NCBI GenBank assembly: GCA_024688885.1
Contig: JAILDV010000057.1
Span: forward strand, 23,935-87,934
Origin: Bacteroidaceae bacterium
GTDB lineage: Bacteria > Bacteroidota > Bacteroidia > Bacteroidales > Bacteroidaceae
Direction of reading: 5' to 3'
DNA: 64,000 bases
Shown here: piece by piece, positions 61,616 to 64,000 of the stretch
Layout: each line of letters begins with the position of its first letter
Numbering within the stretch: position 1 is the first letter of the stretch
Made by a program: the position numbers and the translations under genes
The notes under the pieces: model-generated
Seen by the model: only the letters and a program-made list of their open reading frames with translations
Databases searched by the model: none
What the model was told of the DNA's origin: nothing

Positions 61616-63082
61616 ATGAATCCAATTGAAGAACTCTCTCCGAAAGTTGTGTGGAAGAATTTCTACGCACTGACTCAGATACCCCGCCCATCGGGACATA
61701 CCGAGCAGGTGGCAAAATTTCTGGTTGACTTTGCCAAGCAGCATGGTGCCGAAGCATCCATTGACAAGGCAGGCAATGTGGTGATGACCAAAGGCGCCAC
61801 TCCTGGCTATGAAGACCGTGCTGTCACCGTGTTGCAGGCACACATGGACATGGTGCCGCAGAAGACCAAAGACAGCAAGCACAACTTCGAGACCGACCCA
61901 TTGGATGTCTATATCGACGGTGAGTGGGTGACCGCCCGCGACACCACCCTTGGAGCAGACGACGGCATGGGTGTGGCGGCAGCGATGGCGATTATCGAAG
62001 ACGACACCGTCGAGCATGGACCTATCGAGGTGCTCATCACCCGTGACGAAGAGACAGGCTTGGCAGGTGCGTTCGGCTTGAAGGCTGGCGAACTGAAGGG
62101 CAAGTACCTGCTGAATCTCGACTCCGAAGAAGAAGGCGAAATCACCATCGGTTGTGCAGGCGGCATCGACATCCTCTGCAAGATGGAATATCAGGAGATG
62201 AATGTGGAACCCGAAGGCATGCTCTGCTACGACATTGTCATCAAGGGACTCTTGGGTGGTCATTCAGGCATCGAAATCAATCTGGGACGTGCCAATGCCA
62301 ACAAACTGATGGCGCGCCTGCTCTTTGCCGTGGTCAACACGAAGATGGCATGGCTCTGCAGTTGGCATGGCGGCAATATGCGCAATGCCATCCCGCGCGA
62401 ATGTGAGGCAAAGGTGCTGGTGCCAAAAGCCATGCAGGAAGAGTTCCTTGCCATGGTGGAGAAGTGCAGACAGACCTTCACCAACGAATACAAGGACATA
62501 GAGACGAACGGTTTCCAACTGACGGCAACGCCAGTGGAAGACATCCCCGCTAAAACCATCCCTGAAGACATACAGGAGAACCTCATCAATGCCGTGCTGA
62601 CAGCACATGACGGCGTGTTGCGCTTCACACCCTCCATGCCCGAGTTGGTGGAGACCTCCTGCAACCTTGCCATCATCGACATAGCCGACGGCAAGGCAGA
62701 AGTCATCACGTTGGCACGTTCCTCTCAGGACAGCATGAAGCAATATCTCTGCAATCAGTACATCGCCTGCTTCTCCATGGCAGGCATGGAAGTGACGTTC
62801 GAGGGCGGCTACAGCGGATGGCAGCCCAACCCCAAGAGTCCATTGGTCGAGATGATGGCAGACATTTATGAGAAGATGTACGGCAAACGCCCAGTGGTGG
62901 GTGCCTGTCATGCAGGACTGGAGTGCGGCATCATCGGCGTGAACTACCCCGACATGGATATGGCAAGCTATGGTCCCACTTTGGTGAGTCCCCACACCCC
63001 CAACGAAGCCTGCCACATCCCCACCGTGGAGCGCTTCTACAACTTCACACTTGAAATATTGAAGAACATACCTAAAGCATAA
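61616..63082 (+). CDS. pepD: aminoacyl-histidine dipeptidase
   Basis: The 488-residue M20 metallopeptidase has IPRPSGHTEQVAKFL, metal-binding QAHMDMVPQK, TLGADDGMGVAAAMAI, ITRDEETGLAGA with catalytic Glu, and CHAGLECGIIG. It cleaves dipeptides such as beta-Ala-His in the cytoplasm. The length fits PepD (carnosinase-type) enzymes. The MerR gene follows after seven bases. Confidence 0.95.
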   Translation: MNPIEELSPKVVWKNFYALTQIPRPSGHTEQVAKFLVDFAKQHGAEASIDKAGNVVMTKGATPGYEDRAVTVLQAHMDMVPQKTKDSKHNFETDPLDVYIDGEWVTARDTTLGADDGMGVAAAMAIIEDDTVEHGPIEVLITRDEETGLAGAFGLKAGELKGKYLLNLDSEEEGEITIGCAGGIDILCKMEYQEMNVEPEGMLCYDIVIKGLLGGHSGIEINLGRANANKLMARLLFAVVNTKMAWLCSWHGGNMRNAIPRECEAKVLVPKAMQEEFLAMVEKCRQTFTNEYKDIETNGFQLTATPVEDIPAKTIPEDIQENLINAVLTAHDGVLRFTPSMPELVETSCNLAIIDIADGKAEVITLARSSQDSMKQYLCNQYIACFSMAGMEVTFEGGYSGWQPNPKSPLVEMMADIYEKMYGKRPVVGACHAGLECGIIGVNYPDMDMASYGPTLVSPHTPNEACHIPTVERFYNFTLEILKNIPKA

Positions 63083-63089
63083 TACCACT

Positions 63090-63440
63090 ATGGCACTGAA
63101 CAAGAACAAAGATTTGAAGATGTTTTACAGCATCAGCGAAGTGGCACAGATGTTCCACGTCACAGAAACCCTGCTCCGCTTCTGGGAAAAGGAATTTCCT
63201 AACATCAAGCCACAAAAGGCAGGTCGTGGCATCCGTCAGTACACGAAAGCCGACTTGGAGCAGGTTCGCCTCGTCTATCATCTGGTGAAAGAACGCGGCA
63301 TGACTCTGCAAGGTGCGCGTGACGCCATCCGTCGCGACAAGAGCAAGACTGTCAATCGCAACATCGAGGTCATCGAGAAACTGAAAGACATCCGCTCTCA
63401 GTTGCAGACAATCAGCAAGGATATGAACGGGCTGGTGTAG
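63090..63440 (+). CDS. MerR-family regulator
   Basis: The 116-residue protein has the MerR winged-helix DNA-binding domain: MFYSISEVAQMFHVTETLLRFWEKEFP, and RQYTKADLEQVRLVYHLVKERGMTLQGARDAI. The C-terminal helix (about 85-116) is short and has no cysteine effector site. Such short members are common in Bacteroidetes and their inducer is unknown. It begins seven bases after pepD. Confidence 0.9.
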   Translation: MALNKNKDLKMFYSISEVAQMFHVTETLLRFWEKEFPNIKPQKAGRGIRQYTKADLEQVRLVYHLVKERGMTLQGARDAIRRDKSKTVNRNIEVIEKLKDIRSQLQTISKDMNGLV

Positions 63441-63472
63441 AGTAGGGCGTTTACTGTCTGTTTTTCATCCGC

Positions 63473-63740
63473 TCAATCCTTCCTCAACAGCCACATGGCA
63501 AAGAACTTGTCGGTGAGTTGGTAGCAGCCCATATCTTGTATGTTTCGTTTTGGGTTTCTCTCTGCGTCCGTCAGCAGAGACACCCGCACCAGCGATGGCA
63601 AAGACCATCGTTGTCACCGACACTGTGCTGCTGCACGAAGTGGGCATTGTGCATCTTTTGGCTGTAAGTCCGCAAGATGGCTTCCATGTTCTTCTCTGGA
63701 TATTTTGCAATTTGCTGAAACTCGTCAAAGGTCCTGTGTG
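63473..63740 (-). pseudogene. remnant of an AAA/ATP-binding protein gene
   Basis: One fragment (about 63615-63733, minus strand) encodes DEFQQIAKYPEKNMEAILRT and then NAHFV, the Walker B region of Bacteroidetes AAA ATPases. The other fragment, in a different frame (63473-63535), encodes MGCYQLTDKFFAMWLLRKD, typical of their C-terminal domain. The nucleotide-binding N-terminus, and the large middle, are lost. The gene is decayed by deletion and frameshift. Confidence 0.75.
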
Positions 63741-63811
63741 AGGATTTAGATAAATCCTATAAATCCGATTAATCTGCTTGATCATCCCAAAGGGATATGT
63801 CTTTATAAAAC

Positions 63812-63983
63812 AACGTCAGTTCGGTATAAAAGAAAATGCTTTATTGCGGCAAGCCGCCGAAAGAAAAATATAAAAAAACAGGTGAAAATATAAAAAAACA
63901 TGATCTTTTTATCTATTTTTATTTGTTTTTATCTATTTTTCTTTCGGCGCCAACGGCGCAACTTCTTATACCGAACTCACGTT
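63812..63983. mobile_element. palindromic MITE-like element, copy 2, with terminal inverted repeats
   Basis: AACGTCAGTTCGGTATAA (63812-63829) and TTATACCGAACTCACGTT (63966-63983) are inverted repeats with one mismatch. Inside lies the same core as at 21684-21801 (TTGCGGCAAGCC..CCGAAAGAAAAATA and its mirror CTTTCGGCGCCAACGGCGCAA). No coding capacity. Confidence 0.82.
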
Positions 63984-64000
63984 AAAACAAGTTCCTGCGG

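Noticed and set aside
63540..63749. Small + strand open frames near the window end
   Set aside because: They are antisense to the ATPase remnant and show no motif.

Overview
The window looks like a chromosomal segment of a Prevotellaceae-type Bacteroidetes (Prevotella or a close relative). Evidence: promoters carry the Bacteroidetes -7 box TAnnTTTG, often with TTG/TTTG about 19 bases upstream; there is a type IX secretion gene (porQ), a fused lpxC-fabZ gene, DUF5683, DUF4153, DUF4468 and YARHG proteins, the gene clusters purM/prfA/pyrF and phoH/purC/ubiE/aroE, and a GH127 arabinofuranosidase. Most of the window is core chromosome; there is no rRNA and no CRISPR array. Four tRNAs are present (Pro-TGG, Val-TAC, Arg-CCG, Gln-CTG).

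Layout. 1-4 kb: OstA-like LPS-transport protein, a small membrane protein and mutL. 4-5.7 kb: an OmpA-family porin and two tRNAs. 6-20 kb: a long + strand run with parA-parB, DUF5683, a lytic transglycosylase, relA/spoT, DUF1573, meaB, porQ, cmk, ispH, a small amino-sugar set (fdtA, a FemAB-like transferase, fdtB) and pfkA. 20.4-31.9 kb: a - strand run with an HD phosphohydrolase, pyrF, DUF4153, prfA, a DUF3987/VirE-type gene, a HIRAN gene and purM. 32-40 kb: the lipid A and cell-wall run lpxD, lpxC-fabZ, lpxA, miaA and PBP1A. 40-43.5 kb: four secreted proteins of unknown role. 43.6-48.5 kb: phoH, purC, ubiE, a Y1 transposase and aroE. 48.6-64 kb: holA, an HTH gene behind a 0.9 kb gene-free tract, a second OmpA protein, a nonsense-interrupted DUF4468 gene, GH127, surE, lpxB, rsmA, a flippase-like membrane protein, pepD, a MerR regulator and a decayed AAA ATPase.

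The most unusual layer lies between and inside the genes. Tandem arrays of 7-base units (GACAGTT, AATTAGG/AATGAGG, TGGTGCG, ATTATGC families) recur throughout. At several loci two arrays face each other in inverted orientation around a short spacer, and at one locus around a small four-helix-bundle protein gene. Arrays have entered coding sequence in frame in pyrF and aroE and form the last codons of lpxD. A solo Y1/HUH (RAYT-like) transposase fused to a DprA-like domain interrupts the ubiE-aroE operon, which suggests, without proving, a REPIN-like mobilisation system. An accessory island between purM and prfA carries perfect 35-base inverted repeats, a perfect 46-base AT palindrome and seven 23-base iteron-like repeats next to a primase/helicase-type gene. 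Two copies of a palindromic MITE-like element lie at about 21.7 kb and 63.9 kb.
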